Below are positions 6,430 to 14,082 of a DNA stretch of 20,007 bases, piece by piece; positions within the stretch are counted from its first letter, which is position 1; each line of letters opens with the position of its first letter. Source of the stretch: an uncultured Eubacteriales bacterium. GTDB lineage: Bacteria > Bacillota > Clostridia > Oscillospirales > Acutalibacteraceae. Position numbers and translations under genes: made by a program. The stretch lies in the NCBI GenBank assembly GCA_934486755.1, contig CAKSQT010000034.1, forward strand, positions 1 through 20,007, written 5' to 3'. The notes beneath the pieces were generated by a model. That model was not told where the DNA came from. It saw only the letters and a list, made by a program, of their open reading frames with translations, and did no database searches.

Positions 6430-7383
6430 ATGCTTTTATGTGATTATTTCTTATCAAAACCCGACAAGACTTGGAAATTTGCGCTTCAATGCGGAGTGTC
6501 GCACGGCGTTATACGCCTTCCCGATGACGGTTTTGACCCTACCGACCTTTCCGAGCTAAAAGCGGTAACTGAGCGTTTTATTTCTCACGGAATAACGCCT
6601 AAGGTGGTAGAACCTCTACCCAACTTACTGCACGACCATATAAAACTCGGCGACGAACTGCGGGACAGTTCTATTGAAAAGTTTATAAAACTGATGTCTA
6701 ACCTACGCGAAGTCGGCATTGACACGGTTTGCTTTAATTTTATGGCTCACTACGGCTGGACAAGAACCGATACCGCCCTGCCAGAGCGCGGCGGCGCAAG
6801 CGTAACGGGGTTTTCGCTTGAACGCTTTAAGCCCGATACATTTGAAATGACGTCTGACAGGGTATGGGAAAACTACGTATATTTTATAAAAGCGGTTATA
6901 CCTTATGCCGAAAAATACGGTATAAAGCTGGCGCTTCACCCCGACGATCCGCCGCTTGAAAAGCTCGGAAACGTAGCGCGCATTTTCACAAGCCTTGAAA
7001 ACATAGAAAAAGGTATGAATGTTGTAAAATCTCAGAATTTAGGTGTTACATTCTGTCAAGCGTGTTACAGACTTATGGGTGAAGATCTTGAAAAAGCCGT
7101 TTTTACCCTTGCCGACAAAATCTTTTTTGTTCACTTCCGCAATGTGCGCGGCAACCGTTTTGATTTTACCGAAACGTTTCACGACAACGGCGAGATAGAT
7201 ATGGCGGCGGCTATAAGATTATATCAGAAATACTGCCCCTACGGAGCCGAAAATATACCTATACGAGTTGACCACGTTCCTACCCTTGTGGGAGAAGAAA
7301 ACCGAATAAGCGGATACGACGCGTTAGGCAGGCTTTTCGCCATAGGCTATTTAAAAGGAATACTTGACGCAGAGAAGGGTTAA
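6430..7383 (+). CDS. uxuA: Mannonate dehydratase-like TIM-barrel enzyme (UxuA family)
   Basis: A 317-residue metal-dependent TIM-barrel enzyme. UxuA dehydrates D-mannonate to 2-keto-3-deoxy-D-gluconate in glucuronate breakdown. Signature blocks are present: ALHPDDPP (168-175) and VHFRNVRGNRFDFTETFHDNGEIDM (234-258). The metal ligands known for the family as His, Cys, His and Asp can be matched to H170, C209 (in TFCQACYR), H235 and D281 (in RVDHVPT). The usual GSLGAR-like stretch after the cysteine is replaced by ACYRLMGED, and the protein is shorter than typical UxuA (about 350-390), so a related acid-sugar substrate is possible. ATG 6430 follows GAGG with a 5-base gap. It is the first gene of a pair with the cupin and is divergent from araC/mannosidase. 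No uxuB, kdgK or kdgA lies in the window. Confidence 0.78.
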   Translation: MLLCDYFLSKPDKTWKFALQCGVSHGVIRLPDDGFDPTDLSELKAVTERFISHGITPKVVEPLPNLLHDHIKLGDELRDSSIEKFIKLMSNLREVGIDTVCFNFMAHYGWTRTDTALPERGGASVTGFSLERFKPDTFEMTSDRVWENYVYFIKAVIPYAEKYGIKLALHPDDPPLEKLGNVARIFTSLENIEKGMNVVKSQNLGVTFCQACYRLMGEDLEKAVFTLADKIFFVHFRNVRGNRFDFTETFHDNGEIDMAAAIRLYQKYCPYGAENIPIRVDHVPTLVGEENRISGYDALGRLFAIGYLKGILDAEKG

Positions 7384-7388
7384 TTATT

Positions 7389-7733
7389 ATGGATTTAGAA
7401 GTTTCCGAATGTGAAAAAGAGGGATACACACCGCTTATATCCTCTGATTCGTGGAGGGTGGCGGTTGTAAACTCTTGCGAAAAACTGCTTGAAGAAAACC
7501 TTGCAAAAATAGAGCGCCACCTTCTTACCGACGAGGTGTTTGTTCTGCTTAAAGGCGGTGCGGCGCTTTTTATCGGCAAGGAAATGAAAAAATACAGTCT
7601 TGAACCCTGCAAAGCATACAACGTAAAGCGCGGCGTATGGCACTGCATAGCCTTGCTTGAAAATTCAAGCGTATTGGTAATAGAAAACGACAGCACCTCT
7701 ACTGAAAACAGCGAATACTGCTATTTCGGGTAA
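7389..7733 (+). CDS. Small single-domain cupin protein
   Basis: A 114-residue protein with the strand pattern of a one-domain cupin barrel. The first motif region is ERHLLTDEVFVLLKGGAALFIG (H44 and E49 possible metal ligands) and the second is AYNVKRGVWHCIALLENSSVLVIEN, where KRGVWH mirrors the PxGxxH block (H85). There is no signal peptide. It starts 6 bases after the dehydratase stop, with an AGAAGGG site inside the end of that gene, so the two are almost certainly co-transcribed and probably act in one pathway. A role as sugar or sugar-acid isomerase, epimerase or ligand-binding protein is possible, but the exact activity cannot be read from the sequence. Confidence 0.75.
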   Translation: MDLEVSECEKEGYTPLISSDSWRVAVVNSCEKLLEENLAKIERHLLTDEVFVLLKGGAALFIGKEMKKYSLEPCKAYNVKRGVWHCIALLENSSVLVIENDSTSTENSEYCYFG

Positions 7734-7768
7734 AGGACGCGGTATCTGAATTTACAAAGGTAAAAAAC

Positions 7769-7810
7769 ATCACGGTAATAATGTTTTGTAATCAACATTA
7801 TTACCGTGAT
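7769..7810. terminator. Bidirectional terminator between cupin gene and YitT-family gene
   Basis: A perfect 17-bp stem (ATCACGGTAATAATGTT at 7769-7785 with its complement at 7794-7810) and an 8-base loop. A run of six A (7762-7767) gives a U-tract for minus-strand transcripts, and ATTTTATTT follows on the plus strand. It separates two convergent units. Confidence 0.88.
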
Positions 7811-7817
7811 ATTTTAT

Positions 7818-8669
7818 TTATTCATCGGCTTTCAGGACGTCTGCCACCTCGGAAACCGAGATATATGCCGCGGGGTCGTTATCGTGAACTATATTCTTCA
7901 TTCGGGTTATCTGAAATCTATTCACAACAATATAAACGACCTTTTTATCGGAGTTTGAATAATATCCCTTTGCGTCCATTACTGTTATTCCGCAGCCGAA
8001 TGCCTCAGAGAGCGACGAACAGACCTTTTCATACTTAGAGGTCACTATCATTGCCGACTTAGAGCGGTCTATACCCTCTACTATGTAGTCAACGGTTTTA
8101 AGCGCGGCGGCGTAAGCCACGACCGAATAGAGCGGCAATATCCAGCTTTTCAGAATTATACCGCAAACCACGTAAAGCGCGGTGTTATATATCATTACAA
8201 ACGTACCGACGGAAATATTCAGCCTTTTCGCGAATATGACAGCCATAACCTCAATTCCGTCCATAGCGCCGCCGTAGCGTATAGCCATACCGCTTCCTAT
8301 TCCCGAAATAAGTCCGCCGAATATAGCGCACAGCAACAGATCCTCTCCTGCAAGCGGAGAAGCTATACTTACATCAACGGGCAAAACGTCGGTTATTAAA
8401 TATGCCGCCGCCGAATAAATGACAACCGTATAGACAGCGTACACAGTAAATACCCTGCCCTGTCTTTTAAGACCGTACAGAAACAGCGGTATATTTAAAA
8501 CAACAAGGAACAATGAAAGCGAAAGATAGCTGGGAGTTATTTGCGATAGCAGTATTGAGGTTCCAGAAATGCCGCTGTCATAAAGATTAACGGGAGCCAA
8601 GAACATTGTAACACCTATTGCGTTTATTATTCCCGCCAATGTAAGAAAGAAAAAATTTTTGAATTTCAC
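7818..8669 (-). CDS. YitT-family integral membrane protein (DUF161 plus DUF2179)
   Basis: A 283-residue inner-membrane protein of unknown transport role. Hydrophobic segments fall at about 6-27, 48-67, 73-95, 110-130, 152-172 and 176-195. The conserved glycine-rich GGLISGIGSGMAIRYGGAMDGIEVMA is typical of the YitT group. The soluble C-terminal part from about residue 200 matches the DUF2179 layout: SAMIVTSKYEKV, then GCGITVMDAKGYYSN, then VVYIVVNRFQITRMKNIV and ending VSEVADV. I chose the GTG at 8669 because AAAAGGAG (8685-8678) lies 8 bases before it, while the GTG at 8678 overlaps that site. It stands alone between two terminators. The function of YitT proteins is not settled; a substrate-binding or regulatory role for the C-terminal domain is only inference. 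Confidence 0.9.
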   Translation of the reverse strand: MKFKNFFFLTLAGIINAIGVTMFLAPVNLYDSGISGTSILLSQITPSYLSLSLFLVVLNIPLFLYGLKRQGRVFTVYAVYTVVIYSAAAYLITDVLPVDVSIASPLAGEDLLLCAIFGGLISGIGSGMAIRYGGAMDGIEVMAVIFAKRLNISVGTFVMIYNTALYVVCGIILKSWILPLYSVVAYAAALKTVDYIVEGIDRSKSAMIVTSKYEKVCSSLSEAFGCGITVMDAKGYYSNSDKKVVYIVVNRFQITRMKNIVHDNDPAAYISVSEVADVLKADE

Positions 8670-8719
8670 ACACAACACTCCTTTTATATAGCGTGACTAT
8701 GCCAGACGATAATAAAAAT

Positions 8720-8746
8720 GCGGTACGAACCAATGGAACGTACCGC
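8720..8746 (-). terminator. Terminator of the lipoprotein gene
   Basis: GCGGTACG (8720-8727) pairs with CGTACCGC (8739-8746), giving an 8-bp GC-rich stem with an 11-base loop. On the minus strand it is followed by ATTTTTATT. It lies 18 bases beyond the lipoprotein stop and upstream of the YitT-family gene, so the latter needs its own promoter in 8679-8719; I saw only a weak TATATA-like box there. Confidence 0.78.
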
Positions 8747-8764
8747 TGTTTAAACTGCTTCGGG

Positions 8765-9844
8765 TCAGCTCGCACTTGATGTGGCCGGCTCTTTTATCTT
8801 TTTAACCTTAAACTGATTTATTGCATATTTGCTTACTTCGATCTTCATACCTTTGATGTATTCGTTAACTGCTGCGTTAAATTCATCGTCCTTTAAAACG
8901 TGGCGCGCGCCGCTGTCCAAATTTTCGGTATAATACGGATCTGCGGAAATGTCCTGCTTTACCATAAGCAAAAGTCCTGCGTCGTTATCAAGCGTTATTA
9001 ACTTCACTTCTCCGACAGCCATAGCCTTTGCGTCTTCATAGTAATCGGAGGTGTAGTTGGTCTTATCCGAGCCTAAAACGCTTGCGTATTTATCAAGCGG
9101 CTGAGCGGTTTCGGAATCGGTGCTTTCGGTATCGTCGGTTGAGCTGTTCTGCTCCTTATAAGCCTGCTCAAAGGTCATTGTACCGTTTTTGAGAGCGGTC
9201 TCGTAACCCTCGAACTTTGCTTTAAGCTCTGCTTTTTCATCATCGGTCTTGCCTGAATAGCTTGCGTTAAGCATATCGGCGATAACATAATTTTCAAGCA
9301 TTGCTGTTCTTACGTCCTCAGCGGAAACAGCTTTTTCGCCCTCGGCGCCGTAGAGATGGTCAAAATAAAGATTTGAATAATAAGAATCCAGCATATACTG
9401 CTTGTAGGTGCTTTCGCTTACGCCGTTTGGTTCATAATAGTTTGAATAACCGTAATTTGTCCAATAGTAATTGGCATAGGTCTCGGCGTTTGTTTTGGTT
9501 TCCTCGTCTATTTCAAGTTTATTTTCCTTGCAAAGAGACTTATAAGCCGCGAGCTTTTTAATATTTTCAAGCGCGGTATCCTTTACCCAATTGACAAATT
9601 TCTTACCCTCAACCTTTTTTGAGTAGTAATCAATATCCGACGTATCGGCGTCGTCGCCCAAATCTTCCTTGACCTTGCTCTTTGCCTCGGCGTCAGCGTT
9701 TATAAGAACGCACATATAGTATGCCGATGTAAACTCAATATCGCCTGCTTTAACGGCAACCTCGTTTTTCTTGTGACAGCCTGCCGCTGAAATTGCCATA
9801 ACGGCTATAAGCAAAACAGCCGACACTCTCTTTATAATATTCAT
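8765..9844 (-). CDS. SurA/PrsA-like lipoprotein, putative peptidyl-prolyl isomerase or chaperone
   Basis: A 359-residue secreted lipoprotein. Residues 1-23 form a lipoprotein signal peptide (positive MNIIKR, hydrophobic core, lipobox SAAGC with the lipidated C23). What follows resembles the SurA N-terminal chaperone fold (VAVKAGDIEFTSAYYM, then long charged helices). Residues 206-231 (ELKAKFEGYETALKNGTMTFEQAYKE) look like the first helix of a parvulin domain, and EVKLITLDNDAGLLLMVKQD (279-298) resembles the closing parvulin strand. The expected histidine-containing ASHIL opening is VIADMLNAS here, and a Ser/Thr/Asp-rich insert (233-248) is present, so isomerase activity is doubtful. Start ATG 9844 has GGAGG 8 bases away; the longer frame passes through the promoter. 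It lies just downstream of mfd in the same direction. It probably assists folding of exported proteins. Confidence 0.8.
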   Translation of the reverse strand: MNIIKRVSAVLLIAVMAISAAGCHKKNEVAVKAGDIEFTSAYYMCVLINADAEAKSKVKEDLGDDADTSDIDYYSKKVEGKKFVNWVKDTALENIKKLAAYKSLCKENKLEIDEETKTNAETYANYYWTNYGYSNYYEPNGVSESTYKQYMLDSYYSNLYFDHLYGAEGEKAVSAEDVRTAMLENYVIADMLNASYSGKTDDEKAELKAKFEGYETALKNGTMTFEQAYKEQNSSTDDTESTDSETAQPLDKYASVLGSDKTNYTSDYYEDAKAMAVGEVKLITLDNDAGLLLMVKQDISADPYYTENLDSGARHVLKDDEFNAAVNEYIKGMKIEVSKYAINQFKVKKIKEPATSSAS

Positions 9845-9877
9845 CAGTATTCCTCCAATAGTACAACTAATAACAAA

Positions 9878-9906
9878 ATTATATACCAATTCAAGCAAAA
9901 TGTCCA
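9878..9906 (-). promoter_or_regulatory. Promoter of the lipoprotein gene
   Basis: On the minus strand TGGACA (9906-9901) and TATAAT (9883-9878) are 17 bases apart, with one mismatch to the SigA consensus. It sits directly after the mfd stop at 9922, so the lipoprotein can be expressed independently of mfd. The predicted start is near 9871. Confidence 0.7.
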
Positions 9907-9921
9907 CCAAAAAATTGTAAA

Positions 9922-12900
9922 TTATAAAGCCTTGCCGAGTTCGGCTACCAAATCGCTCATTTTTTGTCCCTTTTTGAGCCGAATTACATAATGCGGCTTT
10001 TCCCCAGCAGATATAACAAGCCGCTCGGCAAAACAGGCTGACAGCCTTTCAACAACCTTTGAATCTATTGTATTTATGTTGAGTATAGCCGAAACGCTGT
10101 TGCCCGTTATTTCGGTTATTCCCGCCGCCGCCGCTTTGTTTCTGAGCATAGCTATATCTATAAGTCCCATAACAGGCTCGGGCGGCTCGCCGAAACGGTC
10201 GCACAGCTCGTCGATAACATCGCTTGAATCTTCTTCGCTCTTTATGTCGGCAATGCGTTTGTATATACCGAGCCTTGCGGGCAGGGAATCAATATACCGT
10301 TCTGGGATATGTGCCGAAATATTGAGGTCAACGGTACACGGTGTATCCTCAACAGGCGGTTCGCCGTTTTCCTCCTTTATCGCCGAGGAAAGCAGTTTTA
10401 AATACATATCGTAACCTACCGCCTCCATATTTCCGTGCTGTTCGCCGCCGAGAATACTGCCCGCGCCCCTTATTTCAAGGTCGCGCATAGCAATTTTAAA
10501 GCCCGAACCGAATTCGGTATATTCCCTTATGGCTTCAAGGCGTTTTGAAGCCACGTCGGAAAGCTGGCGGTTGCGTTCAAAGCAGAAATACGCATAAGCG
10601 CGTCTCGGCGACCTGCCCACTCTGCCTCTTAATTGGTGAAGCTGGGAAAGTCCCATTCTGTCGGCATTTTCGATTATAAGGGTATTGGCATTAGGAACAT
10701 CAACACCCGTTTCTATTATAGTCGTGCAGACAAGGACGTCTATTTCGTCTTCAAGCAGTTTTTTCCAAACCTCTGTAAGCTCGTCCTCGCTCATTTTTCC
10801 GTGGGCTATGCCTATTCTGAGGTTTGGCAGCCGCTTTTTAAGCCGTGCGGCGCAAAGCTCTATCGTATCCACACGGTTGTGCAGATAATAGACCTGACCG
10901 CCCCTGCGTATCTCTTTATTTATCGCGTCGGCAAGCACACCGTCGTTCTGTTCCAGCACATAGGTCTGAACGGGGTGCCTGTCGCCGGGTGCTTCGTCGA
11001 TAGAAGACATATCTCTAAGTCCCGACATAGCCATATTAAGCGTTCTCGGTATTGGCGTTGCGCTGAGGGTCAGTATATCAACAAACGGATAAAGCTCTTT
11101 AAGACGTTCCTTTTGCGCAACTCCGAAACGCTGTTCCTCGTCGATTATGACAAGACCGATATTTTTAAATGTTACGTCCTTTGATATTAGGCGGTGTGTT
11201 CCTACCACAAGATCCACCCTGCCGCTTTTAAGTCGCGAAATTACCGAAGCCTGCTTCTTCGGCGTTACGAACCGCGACAGCAGTCCCACATTAACGGGCA
11301 TATCGCCGAATCTTCTGATTATCGTATTGTAATGCTGCATAGCAAGTATGGTTGTGGGAACTAGCACGGCGCACTGCTTGCCCTCGCTGACGCACTTAAA
11401 CGCCGCGCGCAGGGCGACCTCGGTTTTGCCGAAGCCGACGTCGCCGCACAAAAGTCTGTCCATCGGAACGCTTTTTTGCATATCGTTTTTAATTTCGTTA
11501 ATACACCTTAACTGGTCCTCGGTCTCGTCATATTCAAAACGGCGTTCAAAATCGTTTTGAAGGTCGGTATCCTCACTGAAAGCGTATCCCTTGACCGACA
11601 TTCTTTTTGCATAGAGCGCGGTAAGCTGTTTAGCCATATCCTTAACGGCGGACTTGACGCGTTTGCGCGTTTTCTGCCACTCGCTTCCGCCGAGCCTGTT
11701 AAGCCGTATGCCGCCGTCCTCCGCCGCCGAACCGATATATTTTGAAACAAGGTCAAGCTGTGTAACGGGTACGTACAACACATCTGTTTTAGCGTACTTG
11801 ATTTTTATATAGTCCTTGGTGACGCCGCCGTTGGTTATTCGGTTAATTCCGTCGAATATTCCTATACCGTGCGCCTCGTGTACTACGTAATCGCCGCGTT
11901 TTATTTCATCAAGCGATCCTATTTCCTTGGCGTTTTTCGGGCGTTTGCGTTTTTTCACGCCCTCTGAGGAAATATAGCGGTGAGATATAAGCAAAAACCT
12001 TTGCGACGGTATTTCAAATCCGCTCGACAGTCCGCCTAAACAGACCGTAATTCCTTTCGGAAGTTCGCTCGGCTCTTTTAGGAATACGGCATGTATGCCC
12101 TTTTCGTTGAGTTCTTCGGCAAGCACGCCTGCCGCCTTGCTCTCTCCCGCAAGTATAACGACGGTTCCTCCCTGTTCGGACATATACGAAATATCCTCAA
12201 TCAGAACCGAAACATCACCGCCCCACGGCGACGACCGTTTTAGATTGAAATTTATGACATCTTTGACGGGCAGTTCGTAGGTGTTTCTCGGGAAATTTTC
12301 AAAAATTACCGCCCTTTGCAGTTTGCGCAAAAATTCGGTTTTGTCGAGATAAAGCTCTGCGGTTTTAGATGACAGAAGCCCCTCCTCTAAATAACTCTCG
12401 GCGTCGGCGCTCTGCTGTTGTTCCATACTTTTAAGGCGTTCTTTTATGTTACCGCTCTCGGATACGATAACGGTGCAACCGCCTATATAATCAAACAGCG
12501 TCGTCCTCTGCGGATAGATAAGCGGCAAGTATCTGTCGGGCATTACGGATATACCGCTTTTAAGCATTTCAATATCCCGATTAATTCTTTCTGTCTGCTT
12601 GGCGGTGAGATTTTTTTCGGTTTCAAGATATTCACAAAGAGTATCCGCAAGCGTTTCGGGCGAATATATTACCTCGCAGGCAGGGGTTATCTCAATACTG
12701 TCGGCAGGGTCTGTCCTGCGCTGCGTTTCGGTGTCAAACGCAGTTATGCTGTCTATCTCGTCACCCCAAAACTCAATTCGGAAGGGTTTATCCGAATTTA
12801 CGGGGAACACATCAAAAATACCGCCGCGCAAAGAAAACTGTCCCTCACCCTCGCAAAGCTCGGCGCGGGTATAGCCCGCCCCCAGCATACGCTCGCAAAG

Positions 12901-13350
12901 GTCAGAAATTTCTATTTCAAGACCCGTCTTTAATATAAAACGGCTCTTTTCAAGCAAGCTCGGCGGCAGAGTGTATTGAACCGCCGCGTCTACCGAAGCC
13001 GTAAGCACGTCAAAATCCCCATCGGCGAGCGCCGATAGGGTATCTGTCCTTTTCTGTTCATATTCTTTTGAATAGCCTGTTATTTCACCTATGCAATAAT
13101 CTCTTAGCGGAAAATTGAGACATTTAAGACCCATTGAGGATATATCGTCCCTCAATTCGCAGGCAGACGCTTCATCGTGGGTTATGACGGCAAATTTCCG
13201 TCCCGTGTTCATAACAAGCGCCGCTGTTAAAGCCGCTTTGTGTATAAGCGAAAGTCCCGTACAGGCAATCGGCGTGCGTTCCGCCTTTACAGCATTTAAA
13301 AGGTCGTTATAAGCGCCGTCGGTTCCGAAAACATCTTTAATAAATTTCAT
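9922..13350 (-). CDS. mfd: Transcription-repair coupling factor (Mfd)
   Basis: A 1142-residue ATP-dependent translocase that removes RNA polymerase stalled at DNA lesions and recruits UvrA. The domain order is complete: a UvrB-homology module in the first 300 residues (LRGGIFDVFPVN at 174-185), the RNA polymerase interacting domain beginning GDYVVHEAHGIGIFDGI (486-502), then the superfamily 2 motor with Walker A GDVGFGKT (636-643), the DEEQRFG box (737-743), TLSATPIPRTL and the QLRGRVGRSPRRAYAYF motif, then a C-terminal UvrA-masking domain. Length is normal for the family. It starts only 3 bases after the pth stop with no clear hairpin between, so pth and mfd form one operon, a common pairing in Firmicutes. 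The ribosome binding site is weak, which suggests translation benefits from coupling to pth. Confidence 0.97.
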   Translation of the reverse strand: MKFIKDVFGTDGAYNDLLNAVKAERTPIACTGLSLIHKAALTAALVMNTGRKFAVITHDEASACELRDDISSMGLKCLNFPLRDYCIGEITGYSKEYEQKRTDTLSALADGDFDVLTASVDAAVQYTLPPSLLEKSRFILKTGLEIEISDLCERMLGAGYTRAELCEGEGQFSLRGGIFDVFPVNSDKPFRIEFWGDEIDSITAFDTETQRRTDPADSIEITPACEVIYSPETLADTLCEYLETEKNLTAKQTERINRDIEMLKSGISVMPDRYLPLIYPQRTTLFDYIGGCTVIVSESGNIKERLKSMEQQQSADAESYLEEGLLSSKTAELYLDKTEFLRKLQRAVIFENFPRNTYELPVKDVINFNLKRSSPWGGDVSVLIEDISYMSEQGGTVVILAGESKAAGVLAEELNEKGIHAVFLKEPSELPKGITVCLGGLSSGFEIPSQRFLLISHRYISSEGVKKRKRPKNAKEIGSLDEIKRGDYVVHEAHGIGIFDGINRITNGGVTKDYIKIKYAKTDVLYVPVTQLDLVSKYIGSAAEDGGIRLNRLGGSEWQKTRKRVKSAVKDMAKQLTALYAKRMSVKGYAFSEDTDLQNDFERRFEYDETEDQLRCINEIKNDMQKSVPMDRLLCGDVGFGKTEVALRAAFKCVSEGKQCAVLVPTTILAMQHYNTIIRRFGDMPVNVGLLSRFVTPKKQASVISRLKSGRVDLVVGTHRLISKDVTFKNIGLVIIDEEQRFGVAQKERLKELYPFVDILTLSATPIPRTLNMAMSGLRDMSSIDEAPGDRHPVQTYVLEQNDGVLADAINKEIRRGGQVYYLHNRVDTIELCAARLKKRLPNLRIGIAHGKMSEDELTEVWKKLLEDEIDVLVCTTIIETGVDVPNANTLIIENADRMGLSQLHQLRGRVGRSPRRAYAYFCFERNRQLSDVASKRLEAIREYTEFGSGFKIAMRDLEIRGAGSILGGEQHGNMEAVGYDMYLKLLSSAIKEENGEPPVEDTPCTVDLNISAHIPERYIDSLPARLGIYKRIADIKSEEDSSDVIDELCDRFGEPPEPVMGLIDIAMLRNKAAAAGITEITGNSVSAILNINTIDSKVVERLSACFAERLVISAGEKPHYVIRLKKGQKMSDLVAELGKAL

Positions 13351-13353
13351 AAG

Positions 13354-13947
13354 CTAACCGTTATATTTATTCATTGCGGAATCGGGTCCGCGGTTGATTA
13401 TTTCTTCCGCCGCCTTTGCCGCTCTTTCGGCGGCGTCAGCGAAATCGGCGCGCTGCTCGGTCGGAAATTTTCCTAAAACCCAATCTTTAAGGTCATATTC
13501 GGGGTTGGGCTTTGCGCCCACGCCTATCTTCACCCTCGGTATATCCTCGGTACCCATAAGCTCGATAATATCCTTCATTCCGTTATGACCGCCGTGACTG
13601 CCCTTGCGCCTTACCCTGAGTCTTCCGACATCAAGCGATATATCGTCAAACATAACTATTACCCTATCGCTCGGAATTTTGTAAAACGAGCATAACTCGC
13701 TCACCGCTTTTCCCGAAAGGTTCATATAGGTCTGGGGCTTTGCGATTATTACGCGTTTACCGCCGACGCTGCACTCGCCGAACAGCGCGGAATGTTTATT
13801 TTTATTAAACTGCGCGCCGTTGCGCTCCGCAAACCTGTCCGCCGCGGCAAAGCCCGCGTTGTGCCTTGTGTTCTCATACTGAATACCCGGATTGCCGAGC
13901 CCCACAACAAGCCAGCGTTCAAGCCTGTCTTTTCCTTTAAAAATCAT
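13354..13947 (-). CDS. pth: Peptidyl-tRNA hydrolase
   Basis: A 197-residue cytoplasmic enzyme that frees tRNA from peptidyl-tRNAs dropped off ribosomes. The family blocks are all visible: LVVGLGNPGIQYENTRHNAGF with catalytic H29, then IIAKPQTYMNLSGKAV, VMFDDISLDVGRLRVRRKGSHGGHNGMKDI and the closing VKIGVGAKPN with DWVLGKF. I chose ATG 13947 because GGTGA lies 6 bases upstream and the N-terminus then extends only about nine residues beyond the common family start; the longer frame begins upstream of the predicted transcription start. It is the first gene of the pth-mfd operon, divergent from dnaD. Confidence 0.95.
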   Translation of the reverse strand: MIFKGKDRLERWLVVGLGNPGIQYENTRHNAGFAAADRFAERNGAQFNKNKHSALFGECSVGGKRVIIAKPQTYMNLSGKAVSELCSFYKIPSDRVIVMFDDISLDVGRLRVRRKGSHGGHNGMKDIIELMGTEDIPRVKIGVGAKPNPEYDLKDWVLGKFPTEQRADFADAAERAAKAAEEIINRGPDSAMNKYNG

Positions 13948-13964
13948 AATGTTCACCGATTGAT

Positions 13965-13993
13965 ATAGTATCACAGTTTTTTAATTTATTCAA
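13965..13993 (-). promoter_or_regulatory. Probable promoter of the pth-mfd operon
   Basis: On the minus strand TTGAAT (13993-13988) and TACTAT (13970-13965) are separated by 17 bases. The predicted start near 13958 leaves an 11-base leader containing the GGTGA site of pth. Both boxes have two mismatches, so this is a moderate call. Confidence 0.5.
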
Positions 13994-14013
13994 GGGAAAT
14001 GAGTTATTTTCTA

Positions 14014-14042
14014 TTTACAACACCCTTTGAAATTGTTATAAT
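14014..14042 (+). promoter_or_regulatory. Promoter of the dnaD-dnaC-mnmG operon (extended -10)
   Basis: TTTACA (14014-14019) and TATAAT (14037-14042) with a 17-base spacer and a TG one base ahead of the -10 (14034-14035), an extended -10 signal. The start near 14049 rules out translation from upstream in-frame ATG codons and supports the dnaD start at 14083. Confidence 0.78.
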
Positions 14043-14082
14043 GATTGTAACTGAGTTTATTTTTGATTTTCGAGGTGCGGTA

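Noticed and set aside
10633..11184. 183-codon plus-strand open frame inside mfd
   Set aside because: Antisense to conserved motor motifs of Mfd; the protein shows no recognisable domain.
12418..12933. 171-codon plus-strand open frame inside mfd
   Set aside because: Antisense shadow of the UvrB-like part of Mfd, with no start signal.
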